Origin: Arthrobacter sp. CAN_C5
GTDB lineage: Bacteria; Actinomycetota; Actinomycetes; Actinomycetales; Micrococcaceae
Assembly (NCBI RefSeq): GCF_017875735.1
Contig: NZ_JAGGMZ010000001.1
Location: 3,782,001-3,846,000, forward strand
Reading direction: 5' to 3'
DNA: 64,000 nt
The notes under the pieces are model-generated. The model was given only the letters and a program-made list of their open reading frames with translations. It made no database searches and was not told the DNA's origin. Both the position numbers and the translations under genes were made by a program. Positions 50,527 through 58,181 of this stretch are shown here, in pieces. The first letter of the stretch is position 1. Every line of letters starts with the position of its first letter.

Positions 50527-50795
50527 TGGCACACACCGGATCATTCCTCCCCAGCTTCTTCACCAATGCGCGCGGCGAACAGACCATCGCGCAGGCCCCC
50601 AACACTCCTGTACTGGGCTGGACACTTTTCGGGATCGCTTCCCAGATGGCCCTGCAGGAAGAAAACCGGGTGCTGCTGCGAACCCTAAGCCGGGTATGCC
50701 TCGGACTGTGGGCGGTACTTGAGCTGACCCGGGGTGAGAGCGGATTCCGCCGGACGATGGGCGGATTGACCCTTGGCTGGCTAGCCACGCGCTAG
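50526..50795 (+). CDS. Small hypothetical protein coupled to ku
   Basis: This 89-residue protein begins at an ATG that overlaps the ku stop (TAATG), so it is made by translational coupling. It has a moderately hydrophobic helix at about 55-68 (Leu-Ser-Arg-Val-Cys-Leu-Gly-Leu-Trp-Ala-Val-Leu) and a C-terminal Gly-Gly-Leu-Thr-Leu-Gly-Trp-Leu-Ala stretch; it could be peripheral membrane. No known family was recognised. Its position after ku suggests an accessory role in end joining, which is inference. Confidence 0.7.
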   Translation: MAHTGSFLPSFFTNARGEQTIAQAPNTPVLGWTLFGIASQMALQEENRVLLRTLSRVCLGLWAVLELTRGESGFRRTMGGLTLGWLATR

Positions 50796-50930
50796 CGGCC
50801 CCGACCAACCCCACCTCCGGGAGACCGCCTCCCCCTCCTTAGTCACGCCCGGGCGACGAGGTTCTGCATCACTTGTCACGGGTTTCGGCGCCACTGCGCG
50901 GCCCGGTCATTCACTGCCAGGACCTACGAA

Positions 50931-50959
50931 TTTTGTGTGGCCCGAGTATGGCCTAAACT
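50931..50959 (+). promoter_or_regulatory. Candidate promoter of tRNA-Val
   Basis: TTTTGT (50931-50936) and TAAACT (50954-50959) are separated by 17 bp and lie 37 bp before the tRNA. The rest of 50796-50930 shows no gene or motif. Confidence 0.5.
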
Positions 50960-50995
50960 AACAACTGTCTCCTGCGTCCGCAGGGCATGACACCT

Positions 50996-51072
50996 GCCTG
51001 TGTAGCTCAGTCTGGTAGAGCATCCGCTTCACACGCGGAAGGCCCGGGGATCAAGGCCCCGCGCAGGCACCA
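50996..51072 (+). tRNA. tRNA-Val (anticodon CAC)
   Basis: The cloverleaf is complete: acceptor GCCTGTG (50996-51002) pairs with CGCAGGC (51062-51068) with one G-U, D stem GCTC/GAGC, anticodon stem TCCGC/GCGGA around TTCACAC with CAC at 51030-51032, T stem CGGGG/CCCCG, then A-CCA encoded. The T loop reads ATCAAGG rather than TTCnAnn, so position 54 is A instead of T. The molecule reads GUG valine codons. A strong terminator follows at 51076. Confidence 0.92.
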
Positions 51073-51075
51073 CCA

Positions 51076-51107
51076 CCGGCCCAACGCCTCAGCGTTGGGC
51101 CGGTTTT
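51076..51107 (+). terminator. Intrinsic terminator of tRNA-Val
   Basis: CCGGCCCAACGC (51076-51087) pairs perfectly with GCGTTGGGCCGG (51092-51103), loop CTCA, followed by TTTTGTGT. This is the clearest rho-independent terminator of the window. Confidence 0.93.
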
Positions 51108-51166
51108 GTGTCCCCGGGAAGCCAGCACGCTTGCTTTCGCTGCTGACTCCTCGGAAGGATAGGACT

Positions 51167-51964
51167 ATGGCATACACACCCAGCACAGCAATAGTCACCG
51201 GCTCCGATTCCGGAATTGGCCGGGCAACCGCCCTCGCCCTCGCCGAGGCGGGGTGCGACGTCGGGATTACCTGGCATTCCGATGAAGATGGCGCCAACGA
51301 AACCGCTCGTCTGGTCCGCGAGCTTGGACGTAGTGCAGTGGTCTCCCAACTGGACACCACTGACGCTCCCGCCTGTGGAGATGTGGTCGACCAGATGATC
51401 AGCGAACTTGGCGGACTCGACGTGTTCGTCAACAACGCGGGCGTCAACGGCGGCACCCCCTTCATGGAGACCAGCTACGACGAATGGCGTGGCACCGTGG
51501 CAGCGAACCTGGACGGCGCATTTGTCTGCATCCAGCGCGCGGCGGCCCAGATGATTTCGGCGGGGAACGGCGGCCGGATCATCGCTGTCACCAGCGTGCA
51601 CCAGGAGCAGCCCCGCGTTGGCTCCGCGGCTTATGACGCGTCGAAGCACGGCCTCGGTGGGCTGATCAAGACGATCGCCCTGGAACTGGGCGAGCATTCG
51701 ATCACCGCCAATGCCGTACTTCCCGGTGAGATTGCGACGGCGATGAACGATGCCGAGGACGATGACCCTCAGGAGATCGACCGCCCGGGCATTCCGCTGG
51801 GCCGTCCCGGCGCTTCCGAGGAAGTCGCGGCAGTGATTGCCTTCCTCGCATCCCCGGCGTCCAGTTACGTCAATGGTGCTTCATGGGTTGTCGACGGGGG
51901 CATGCTGCAGATGGGTCCGCAGGCCGGTTCGCACCTCACCAGTGGAAAGTGGCGCACGGTCTAG
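51167..51964 (+). CDS. SDR family oxidoreductase
   Basis: This 265-residue dehydrogenase has the Rossmann motif Gly-Ser-Asp-Ser-Gly-Ile-Gly, the Asn-Asn-Ala-Gly motif and the catalytic Tyr-Asp-Ala-Ser-Lys. An Asp-Gly-Gly-Met-Leu C-terminal strand and Ser-Ser-Tyr-Val-Asn-Gly-Ala segment are as in classical glucose or 3-ketoacyl-ACP-type SDRs. ATG 51167 with GGAAGGATAGG upstream. It stands alone after the tRNA-Val terminator. Substrate unknown. Confidence 0.92.
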   Translation: MAYTPSTAIVTGSDSGIGRATALALAEAGCDVGITWHSDEDGANETARLVRELGRSAVVSQLDTTDAPACGDVVDQMISELGGLDVFVNNAGVNGGTPFMETSYDEWRGTVAANLDGAFVCIQRAAAQMISAGNGGRIIAVTSVHQEQPRVGSAAYDASKHGLGGLIKTIALELGEHSITANAVLPGEIATAMNDAEDDDPQEIDRPGIPLGRPGASEEVAAVIAFLASPASSYVNGASWVVDGGMLQMGPQAGSHLTSGKWRTV

Positions 51965-52161
51965 CTCTCGCAAGCGGTCTATCCGGGCGAGTCCGGGGTC
52001 CAACCCCGGGCTCTCAGGAAGAATTCACGTGCCGTTCAGGCGGGACCGACGACGCCTCGGTGCTGTGGATTCTGCTCAATAATGGCGCCGGACGCCGGTT
52101 GATTCACTGCGATGACGGGTACAAGCTCAAACGGGCTGGCTAACCCGCAGCCCATGACCAG
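51965..52161. other. Gap with a hairpin and a possible coding remnant
   Basis: The gap between the SDR gene and the convergent glycosyltransferase contains a hairpin, CCGGGG (51993-51998) with CCCCGG (52004-52009), which may terminate the SDR transcript. A plus-strand frame ends at 52143 with a plausible coding run (Leu-Trp-Ile-Leu-Leu-Asn-Asn-Gly-Ala-Gly-Arg-Arg-Leu-Ile-His-Cys) but no good start. It may be a remnant or chance. Confidence 0.35.
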
Positions 52162-52866
52162 TCAGAAAGGCAGTTCCCGGAGGTAACCGGCAAAACCGCC
52201 CGGGGTGCGGCCCAGCATCCTCGCCGACGTAGTGGCTCTGATGCTGTCGACCGCGGCCCAGGTGATGCCGTGCGCCTTCAACCGGTCCGTAAGATCGGAG
52301 TCCTCATGGACTTTGAGCGCCGCGAATTCACCGACCGCCAGATACCCGTCAGCCCTGAAACCCAGATTGGCTCCGTGGACGTACGCGTGCCCGTCGTCGA
52401 GCGGATGGGCCTGATGCCAGGCCCGGGCCCGCTCGGAATCAAGCCCTACCGGATCGGGCTCGACCGTCCCCAGCACCAGCTGCACACCCTGCCCCGCGAG
52501 CCGGCATTGTTCGACCAGCCAGTCCTCGGGCACCACCGTGTCCGCGTCGGTGTTGGCCACCCAGACCTCCTCCATGGGCCGGGCCACCCGGGACAGGGCG
52601 GCGCCAATACCCGCCCTGCGAGCCAAACCGACCGAGGCAAAATCGACCTCCAGTGCCTGGGCCAACGGGTAGTCCGCAACCACCCCCGCCGACCCGTCAG
52701 TACATCCGTCCAGCACCACCGTGACAGTGAGGTCGATGGTCGGGAAGGTGGCGGCCAGCATTCGCGCAGCCGTTTCGATCGCGGTCAGACACTGTGGGAG
52801 GCTTTCCTCTTCATTCCGGGCGGGTACGACCACGACCAGCGCGCCGGGTAGCTGCAGCCCGCTCAC
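52162..52866 (-). CDS. Glycosyltransferase family 2
   Basis: This 234-residue GT-A enzyme transfers a sugar from a nucleotide sugar. The N-terminal strand Val-Val-Val-Pro-Ala-Arg-Asn-Glu-Glu-Glu-Ser-Leu is typical, and the DxD-like metal site is Asn-Thr-Asp-Ala-Asp-Thr. A candidate acceptor-side base Glu-Asp is seen in Val-His-Glu-Asp-Ser-Asp. It has no TM helix. It overlaps the upstream PIG-L/methyltransferase gene by 4 bases, so it is the last gene of a coupled three-gene unit. Acceptor is unknown. Confidence 0.9.
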   Translation of the reverse strand: MSGLQLPGALVVVVPARNEEESLPQCLTAIETAARMLAATFPTIDLTVTVVLDGCTDGSAGVVADYPLAQALEVDFASVGLARRAGIGAALSRVARPMEEVWVANTDADTVVPEDWLVEQCRLAGQGVQLVLGTVEPDPVGLDSERARAWHQAHPLDDGHAYVHGANLGFRADGYLAVGEFAALKVHEDSDLTDRLKAHGITWAAVDSIRATTSARMLGRTPGGFAGYLRELPF

Positions 52867-54224
52867 AGCACCCCTGTGGACCGCGCCACCGACACTGCGG
52901 GTGGACGCACCAGGAGGTCAATGCGGAAGTCCTCCTCGCTCTGCTCGGCGAATACAGCCAGGGGTGAGGAACTGCGGAAGAGCTCGTGCACCGTGTCACC
53001 GTCGAGTTCCCAGCCGTCCACCGGGTGACGCCAATGACAGAGCAGGACCACGCCGTCTGGCGCCAGGGAATCGACGACGCGGGTCACGACATCGAGCAGC
53101 TGCGTCTGGGTCAGGAAATACCCCATTTCGGAGATCACGACGAGGTCGAACTGACCTGCCGGCCAGTCCTGTGGAACTGACGCCACCCGGGCTTCCGCCG
53201 TCGGGAAGTCGGCGAGTCGGCGATGAGTGGCGGCCACCGCGGTCGGGCTGATATCCAGGGCGAGCAGGGAATCGCTGCGCGCCGCGAGCTCGGCTGAGAG
53301 TACCCCGATCGAACAACCCAGTTCAAGGGTTGCAACGAAACGTTCCCGTGGGAGCAAGGCCAGGGCGACCGACCGCTTCCGGCGTTCGTAGAAGCGGTCC
53401 TGCAGACCCCACGGGTCATCTGAGCCGGTATGCAGGCGCTCGAAAACGCCCAATGAGGGCGTGGGGATGAATGTCTCGAAGCCGCGGCTGAAGTGCTCCA
53501 GGAAACCGGGGGCCAGCAGGGCTTCGTCGCCCGGCTGGTCGGAAAGCGGCGCCGTCTGGCTGGAGTGCATGAGGAGCGCGGACTGTTTGAGTGTCTGTTC
53601 GTCGCCGGCCAGGTCCAGCACAGCGAGCTGATCCCAGGGCACCTCCGGCGAGTCCGGGGTTGCCCAGTGCCAGAGCCACACCGGATATTCCAGCAGCGGC
53701 AGGTTCAGTTCGGCGGCGAGCAGGGCTGCGGCATGCCCGGCAGCTTCGTGGTCTCCATGCCCGTCTGAACGCCACGGTGCCACCAGCAGCGTGCGCTCCC
53801 CGGTTCGTCCGCCGGAGTCAATATTCTGGCGGAGCAGCTCCACCAGTTCGTCGGCTGCCAGCGAGCCGTCCGGGAGGCCGAGGAAACGTACCCGCGCGGA
53901 TGGTGCGAGCATCTCGACGGCGTCCTCAAGTTCGCGGCGCCTCACACCGGCCAGCTGGACCGGGGTGTGTGTCGGTGAGTGCGGATGGGAGGCCTCCCCG
54001 TCGGTGGCGACCACGATGTCGGTGGCAACTCCGGCGTGCGCCAGGCGGCGCACGAGCCCTGCCGCGCCCAGCGTCTCGTCGTCCGGGTGCGCCGCGACGA
54101 CGATCACCCGTTCGGGCAGGCGTCCGTCGAACAGCGACTCGACACTGAGCCGGGCATCGCTGCGCCAGTCCTGGCTCCAGCGGTGTTCTGGGGTGCCAGC
54201 GTCGTCATGCGTGAAGCTCACCAC
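52863..54224 (-). CDS. PIG-L deacetylase-SAM methyltransferase fusion
   Basis: This 453-residue bifunctional protein has an N-terminal PIG-L/LmbE zinc deacetylase (Ala-His-Pro-Asp-Asp-Glu, 45-50; distal zinc His in Asp-Gly-His-Gly-Asp-His-Glu) and a C-terminal class I methyltransferase with motif I Leu-Glu-Leu-Gly-Cys-Ser-Ile-Gly and motif IV Phe-Asp-Leu-Val-Val-Ile-Ser-Glu-Met, as in NodS-type enzymes. It overlaps the acyl-CoA dehydrogenase by 7 bases and the glycosyltransferase by 4. The combination suggests processing of an N-acetyl-sugar glycoconjugate, then methylation. The product is unknown. Confidence 0.9.
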   Translation of the reverse strand: MVSFTHDDAGTPEHRWSQDWRSDARLSVESLFDGRLPERVIVVAAHPDDETLGAAGLVRRLAHAGVATDIVVATDGEASHPHSPTHTPVQLAGVRRRELEDAVEMLAPSARVRFLGLPDGSLAADELVELLRQNIDSGGRTGERTLLVAPWRSDGHGDHEAAGHAAALLAAELNLPLLEYPVWLWHWATPDSPEVPWDQLAVLDLAGDEQTLKQSALLMHSSQTAPLSDQPGDEALLAPGFLEHFSRGFETFIPTPSLGVFERLHTGSDDPWGLQDRFYERRKRSVALALLPRERFVATLELGCSIGVLSAELAARSDSLLALDISPTAVAATHRRLADFPTAEARVASVPQDWPAGQFDLVVISEMGYFLTQTQLLDVVTRVVDSLAPDGVVLLCHWRHPVDGWELDGDTVHELFRSSSPLAVFAEQSEEDFRIDLLVRPPAVSVARSTGVL

Positions 54225-55249
54225 TGGGCTTCCCTCATTTCTTTGAGCCGATGCCCCAGGGACACGACATCCCGCTCGGCGTGATGCTGCCTCAGGTAGA
54301 CCTGCAGGTCGGCGACCCGACGCGCATGCTCCTCCTCCAGGACCAGGGGTGCCGGCCCCAGAGCGTGGCCTACCGTCGTGAGGATCGACTCTGCAGTGTC
54401 AGCCACGATACTTCGCACCCGTGCGGCGAGGAGAGCGCCGGCGTCGCCGCCGGCCCTGCCCGCATCGATGTCAGCCGCGGCGGCGGCGAGCGTGACCCGT
54501 GCGGCGTGCAGCTGACGATCAACCTCGCCCAGGTGCATCAGGGCCAGCTGGTCCGGTGCCCGATCCCTGATCGAGTCCAGCAGGCGCCGCGACACCGCCA
54601 CCGCGCCGCCATACCAACAGGCGGCGACTCCGAGACCTCCCCAGGCGAAACCGTCGCGCACCAGATACCAGGAGTCCTCTCCTACCGGGGCGGCCAAAGC
54701 CTCGTCAAAATCGACTGGCCCACTGTCGACGGCACTCAGTCCTCTGCTCACCCAGGTACCGGGGACAGGGTTGACTCCCGGCTGGCCGAGGGCCACGGCG
54801 AAGGCACGCCGCCCACCGCCGGGCAGGTGGGCGGTAACAACCGCATGGTCGAGTCTGCCGGCAAGCGAGCACCAGGGTTTCCGTCCGGTCAGCAACCAGC
54901 CGCGGTCATGGTGCGGATGCGCCTCGAGCCGGGTTCCCGGCCCTTCGGCAGCGAACACCCCCCAGGTTCCTTCAGAAACGGGTTGGCCAGCTTGGTCCAG
55001 GATGGCCAGGGCATCGAGGTGGGGTTCAACCGTGCGGGCAACAGTCAGGTCGGCTGCGGCGAGGGTTGCCAGGGTTTCCCAGAGCCGAAGAGTCGACCCA
55101 GCCCCGGGCAAGGGGGCTGATTTTCCGAGCTCGGAGGCAAGAGCGAGGGCCTCGGTCACCGAACCCGCAGCAGCGGCTCCCAGATGGTAGAGCGCATCCT
55201 GGTCCTTTGACCCAGCGTCCAGGAGCACTGACAGCCTCGGTTCCGTCAC
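54218..55249 (-). CDS. Acyl-CoA dehydrogenase-like protein
   Basis: This 343-residue flavoenzyme-like protein matches the ACAD fold: the N-terminal helices, the mid beta domain with Gly-Arg-Lys-Pro-Trp-Cys-Ser and Val-Thr-Ala, and the C-terminal four-helix region. The usual catalytic Glu segment is not clear and the protein is shorter than the ~380 typical, so it may act on an unusual substrate or be a structural relative. GTG 55249 has GAGGATGAT upstream; an ATG at 55285 would add 12 residues. First gene of the overlapping ACAD/PIG-L/GT2 unit, divergent from the FAD-Rieske gene. Confidence 0.75.
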   Translation of the reverse strand: MTEPRLSVLLDAGSKDQDALYHLGAAAAGSVTEALALASELGKSAPLPGAGSTLRLWETLATLAAADLTVARTVEPHLDALAILDQAGQPVSEGTWGVFAAEGPGTRLEAHPHHDRGWLLTGRKPWCSLAGRLDHAVVTAHLPGGGRRAFAVALGQPGVNPVPGTWVSRGLSAVDSGPVDFDEALAAPVGEDSWYLVRDGFAWGGLGVAACWYGGAVAVSRRLLDSIRDRAPDQLALMHLGEVDRQLHAARVTLAAAAADIDAGRAGGDAGALLAARVRSIVADTAESILTTVGHALGPAPLVLEEEHARRVADLQVYLRQHHAERDVVSLGHRLKEMREAQW

Positions 55250-55402
55250 ATCATCCTCTTCCGTCGGCGGCACAATAATCAGCATACTTACTCCATCTGG
55301 TCTCTGCTCACCGTAGAAACCTGGCTACAGAGGGGATTCCTTGACGGGATGGGAAAATCGGAGTGGGCTTAGGTCCCAGACTCCGACGGCGGAAGGTACC
55401 CG

Positions 55403-56902
55403 ATGACATCCCTGTGGCAGGCGACCCGCCCCCCGCTTCCGACCGATCCGTTCACCCCCGGCGCCAGATATGACTCGGTGGTGGTGGGCGCGGGCATCAC
55501 CGGAATCAGTACCGCGCTCCTGCTGGCGCGCTCCGGGCAACGGGTCGCCGTCCTGGAGGCGCGTCGTGCCGGCGACGTCACTACCGGCAACACGACGGGG
55601 AAGGTCTCACTCCTGCAGGGGACGCAGCTCTCGAACATCATCCGTCACCATGGCGCCGAGACGGCCCGCCATTACGTCACCGGCAACCTTGAGGGCCAGG
55701 CCTGGTTGCTGCGCTTTTGCCGCGAGCACGGAATCCAGTTCGACACCGCCGATGCAGTGAACTATTCAGTCACAGCTGCCGGGGCCGCCGCCCTCTCCGC
55801 GGAGTTTGATGCCTGCTGCACTGCGGGGCTGTCACCGACGCTCGGCGACGAGTCCTCCCTGCCGTTTGCGGTGACCAGTTCGCTCCGCCTCGCGGGGCAG
55901 GCGCAATTTCATCCGTTGCAGGTGCTGGCTGGACTTGCCGCCGACCTGCGCTCCCACGGTGGCGTACTGATCGAAGGGGTCCGCGTTCAGGGGATCACCA
56001 CCGGCAAGCTGAAAGGTGACGACATCCGGGTGAACACGGCCAGGGGGCCCGTGACGGCTGAACATCTGATCCTGGCCACCGGCACTCCGATTCTCGACCG
56101 GGGCGGTCATTTCTCGGTTCTCACCCCGCAGCGGTCCTATGCGGTGTCTTTCACCAGCGAGGAAGGGTCACCGTTGGAGCTGGACGGGATGTACCTGTCT
56201 GTCGACTCGCCCACCCGCTCCCTGCGCACGAGTGTGGTCAACGGCAGGAAGTACCTGATCACCGGCGGGAATGGCCACCGGGTGGGCCGCCAAACCCATA
56301 CGCAGGGGCTCATCGATGACCTCGTCCGGTGGACCCAGCAACACTTCGGCACGGTACAGCCGGTCCATCACTGGTCCGCGCAGGATTACGAACCGGCCTC
56401 GGCTGTGCCCTACGTGGGCAGACTGCCCCTGAGCCGGCACAACATCTATACGGCCACCGGGTACAACAAGTGGGGTCTGACCAACGCCGTGGCCGCTGCC
56501 CTCGCCCTGTCGGCGGAGATCCTCGGCGGCCACATGCCCTGGGCCCGCAAGCTGTATGCCACCCGAATCGCCCCTCAGGACGCCCTCAGCACCGTAAAGT
56601 CCAATGCTGGCGCCGGGCTTGAGCTGCTCAACGGGTGGCTGGGCTCCCTCGCGCGAACCTCGGCCGTCAATCCGCCGGAGGGCCAGGGAGAGGTGGTCCG
56701 CACCGGTGCCCGCCCGGAGGGCGTCTGCGTGGTGGACGGCGTCACGCACCGGGTATCGGCCGTGTGCCCCCATCTGGGCGGAGTCCTTGGCTGGAACGAC
56801 GCCGAACGGTCCTGGGACTGCCCCCTTCATGGATCGCGTTTCACCGCCGATGGCACCCTCCTGGAAGGCCCCGCCACCAGGGACCTCACCAGGGGCGGAT
56901 GA
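55403..56902 (+). CDS. FAD-dependent oxidoreductase with C-terminal Rieske domain
   Basis: This 499-residue protein has the FAD-binding Gly-Ala-Gly-Ile-Thr-Gly (29-34) of the DAO family, with a Thr-Thr-Gly-Asn-Thr-Thr-Gly-Lys-Val-Ser-Leu-Leu-Gln-Gly motif after it, and a Rieske [2Fe-2S] domain at the end with Cys455-Pro-His457 and Cys473-Pro-Leu-His476. This DAO-Rieske arrangement is a known but uncharacterised group widespread in actinobacteria and proteobacteria. ATG 55403 has GGAAGG upstream. A hairpin at the stop codon ends the gene just before the pstS PHO-box-like element. Confidence 0.93.
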   Translation: MTSLWQATRPPLPTDPFTPGARYDSVVVGAGITGISTALLLARSGQRVAVLEARRAGDVTTGNTTGKVSLLQGTQLSNIIRHHGAETARHYVTGNLEGQAWLLRFCREHGIQFDTADAVNYSVTAAGAAALSAEFDACCTAGLSPTLGDESSLPFAVTSSLRLAGQAQFHPLQVLAGLAADLRSHGGVLIEGVRVQGITTGKLKGDDIRVNTARGPVTAEHLILATGTPILDRGGHFSVLTPQRSYAVSFTSEEGSPLELDGMYLSVDSPTRSLRTSVVNGRKYLITGGNGHRVGRQTHTQGLIDDLVRWTQQHFGTVQPVHHWSAQDYEPASAVPYVGRLPLSRHNIYTATGYNKWGLTNAVAAALALSAEILGGHMPWARKLYATRIAPQDALSTVKSNAGAGLELLNGWLGSLARTSAVNPPEGQGEVVRTGARPEGVCVVDGVTHRVSAVCPHLGGVLGWNDAERSWDCPLHGSRFTADGTLLEGPATRDLTRGG

Positions 56903-56909
56903 GGTCCCT
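56879..56909 (+). terminator. Hairpin over the stop codon of the FAD-Rieske gene
   Basis: AGGGACCTCA (56879-56888) pairs with TGAGGTCCCT (56900-56909) around an 11-base loop; the TGA stop is in the right arm. No U-run. It likely insulates the FAD-Rieske gene from the pstS transcript. Confidence 0.6.
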
Positions 56910-56919
56910 ACGGAAATTC

Positions 56920-56941
56920 GTTCACCTAGTGTTCACCTGTA
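56920..56941 (+). promoter_or_regulatory. PHO-box-like direct repeat upstream of pstS
   Basis: GTTCACCTAGT (56920-56930) and GTTCACCTGTA (56931-56941) are 11-bp direct repeats sharing GTTCACCT, a strong match to the actinobacterial PhoP box (GTTCA-type repeats of 11 bp). It lies 27-48 bp upstream of the PstS ATG. Phosphate starvation would be expected to induce the gene. Confidence 0.75.
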
Positions 56942-56967
56942 TCGTAAATATCGTGCTGTCCCATCCC

Positions 56968-58077
56968 ATGCGTCGCTTTCCCCTCCCCATCGTCGCCCTT
57001 CTTGGGCTGTCCCTCACGGCGTGCGGGTCCGACTACCCGTTGGGCCCCGAGCAGGAGGCTGCAGCGTTGCGCGCCAACTCCGATCTTCGGGGCACAATCA
57101 CCGGAGCCGGCTCGTCGGCTCAAGGCCCCGCGATGGACGGTTGGATCTCCGGGTTCGGGACCCTGCATTCACAGGTTCAGCTGCAGTACTCACCCGATGG
57201 CTCGGGCGCGGGCCGTGGTGCGTTGCTGGCGGATGCTGTGCAGTTCGCCGGGTCGGATGCCTACCTCAACGACGAGGAGCTGGAGGAGTCCAGGGAGGTC
57301 TGCGGGCCGGACGGAGCGTTCAACATTCCCACCTATGTGGCCCCCATCAGCATCGCTTTCAACCTTCCCGGTATCACCGAACTCGACCTGGATGCGCAAA
57401 CCATCGCTGGCATCTTCCTGGGCGAGATCACCTCCTGGGATGATCCGGCGATCGCCGATCAGAATCCCGACGTCGACCTGCCAGACCTGCGGATCACACC
57501 CGTCAGCCGGTCCGACGATTCAGGAACCACCGAGAACTTCACCGACTACCTGCACGCAGTGGTGCCCGATCTCTGGACCAGCGAGGCGGACGGCACCTGG
57601 CCCAGCGCGCTGGGGAACGAGAACTCCAAGGGCAACGCAGGGGTTGTCAGCACGGTGTCCGGCACCGAGGGCGCGGTGACCTACGCCGATGATTCGGCAG
57701 TTGGACCTCCGCTCGGCCGTGCCAACCTGCTGGTGGGCGACGAGTACGTCACTGTCAGCACCGAGGCGGCTGCGGCGGCCCTCGACATCGCAACGCCCGT
57801 GGACGGGCGGGCTGAGAACGACATTGCCCTGAATCTGGACCGCACCACCACCGAGCCCGGGGTTTACCCGCTGATTCTCGTGTCCTATCACATCTACTGT
57901 TCGTCCTACCCTGACGAGACCACGGTTGAACTCATCAAGGAGTTCGGCACCTATGTGGTGAGCCCCGAGGGCCAGGCCGCTGCAGCGGAATCCGCCCAGA
58001 ACGCGCCCATCTCAGCCCGACTCTCTGAACGGGCCACCGACGCGATCCAGGGCATCAGCCTGCGGGACCCATCCTAG
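56968..58077 (+). CDS. pstS: Phosphate ABC transporter substrate-binding lipoprotein
   Basis: This 369-residue lipoprotein (lipobox Leu-Thr-Ala-Cys19) has the PstS fold: Gly-Ala-Gly-Ser-Ser-Ala near the mature start, Tyr-Ser-Pro-Asp-Gly-Ser-Gly-Ala-Gly-Arg, Phe-Ala-Gly-Ser-Asp, Ile-Ala-Gly-Ile-Phe and Arg-Ser-Asp-Asp-Ser-Gly-Thr-Thr. It scavenges phosphate outside the membrane for PstCAB. GTG 56953 is another possible start. No pstC, pstA, pstB or phoU follows, so this copy must use permeases encoded elsewhere, or the transporter is split. Confidence 0.93.
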   Translation: MRRFPLPIVALLGLSLTACGSDYPLGPEQEAAALRANSDLRGTITGAGSSAQGPAMDGWISGFGTLHSQVQLQYSPDGSGAGRGALLADAVQFAGSDAYLNDEELEESREVCGPDGAFNIPTYVAPISIAFNLPGITELDLDAQTIAGIFLGEITSWDDPAIADQNPDVDLPDLRITPVSRSDDSGTTENFTDYLHAVVPDLWTSEADGTWPSALGNENSKGNAGVVSTVSGTEGAVTYADDSAVGPPLGRANLLVGDEYVTVSTEAAAAALDIATPVDGRAENDIALNLDRTTTEPGVYPLILVSYHIYCSSYPDETTVELIKEFGTYVVSPEGQAAAAESAQNAPISARLSERATDAIQGISLRDPS

Positions 58078-58100
58078 GCTCTGCCCCGCAGGCATAACTG

Positions 58101-58145
58101 AAAAAAATCGGCCGGGCCCACCCGTGGGGGAGGCTCCGGCCGATT
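58101..58145. terminator. Intrinsic terminator between pstS and SRPBCC
   Basis: AATCGGCCGG (58106-58115) pairs with CCGGCCGATT (58136-58145). On the minus strand the stem is followed by seven T residues (58101-58107 are A on the plus strand), so it is a rho-independent terminator for the SRPBCC gene ending at 58182 and a likely bidirectional one for pstS. Confidence 0.9.
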
Positions 58146-58181
58146 CGGTGACAGCTGGCGAGCTTCTCACTCGCCGACGGG

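Noticed and set aside
51990..52012. A T-arm-like hairpin, possible tRNA remnant
   Set aside because: The loop sequence and stem length do not fit a T arm and no acceptor or anticodon stem can be drawn.
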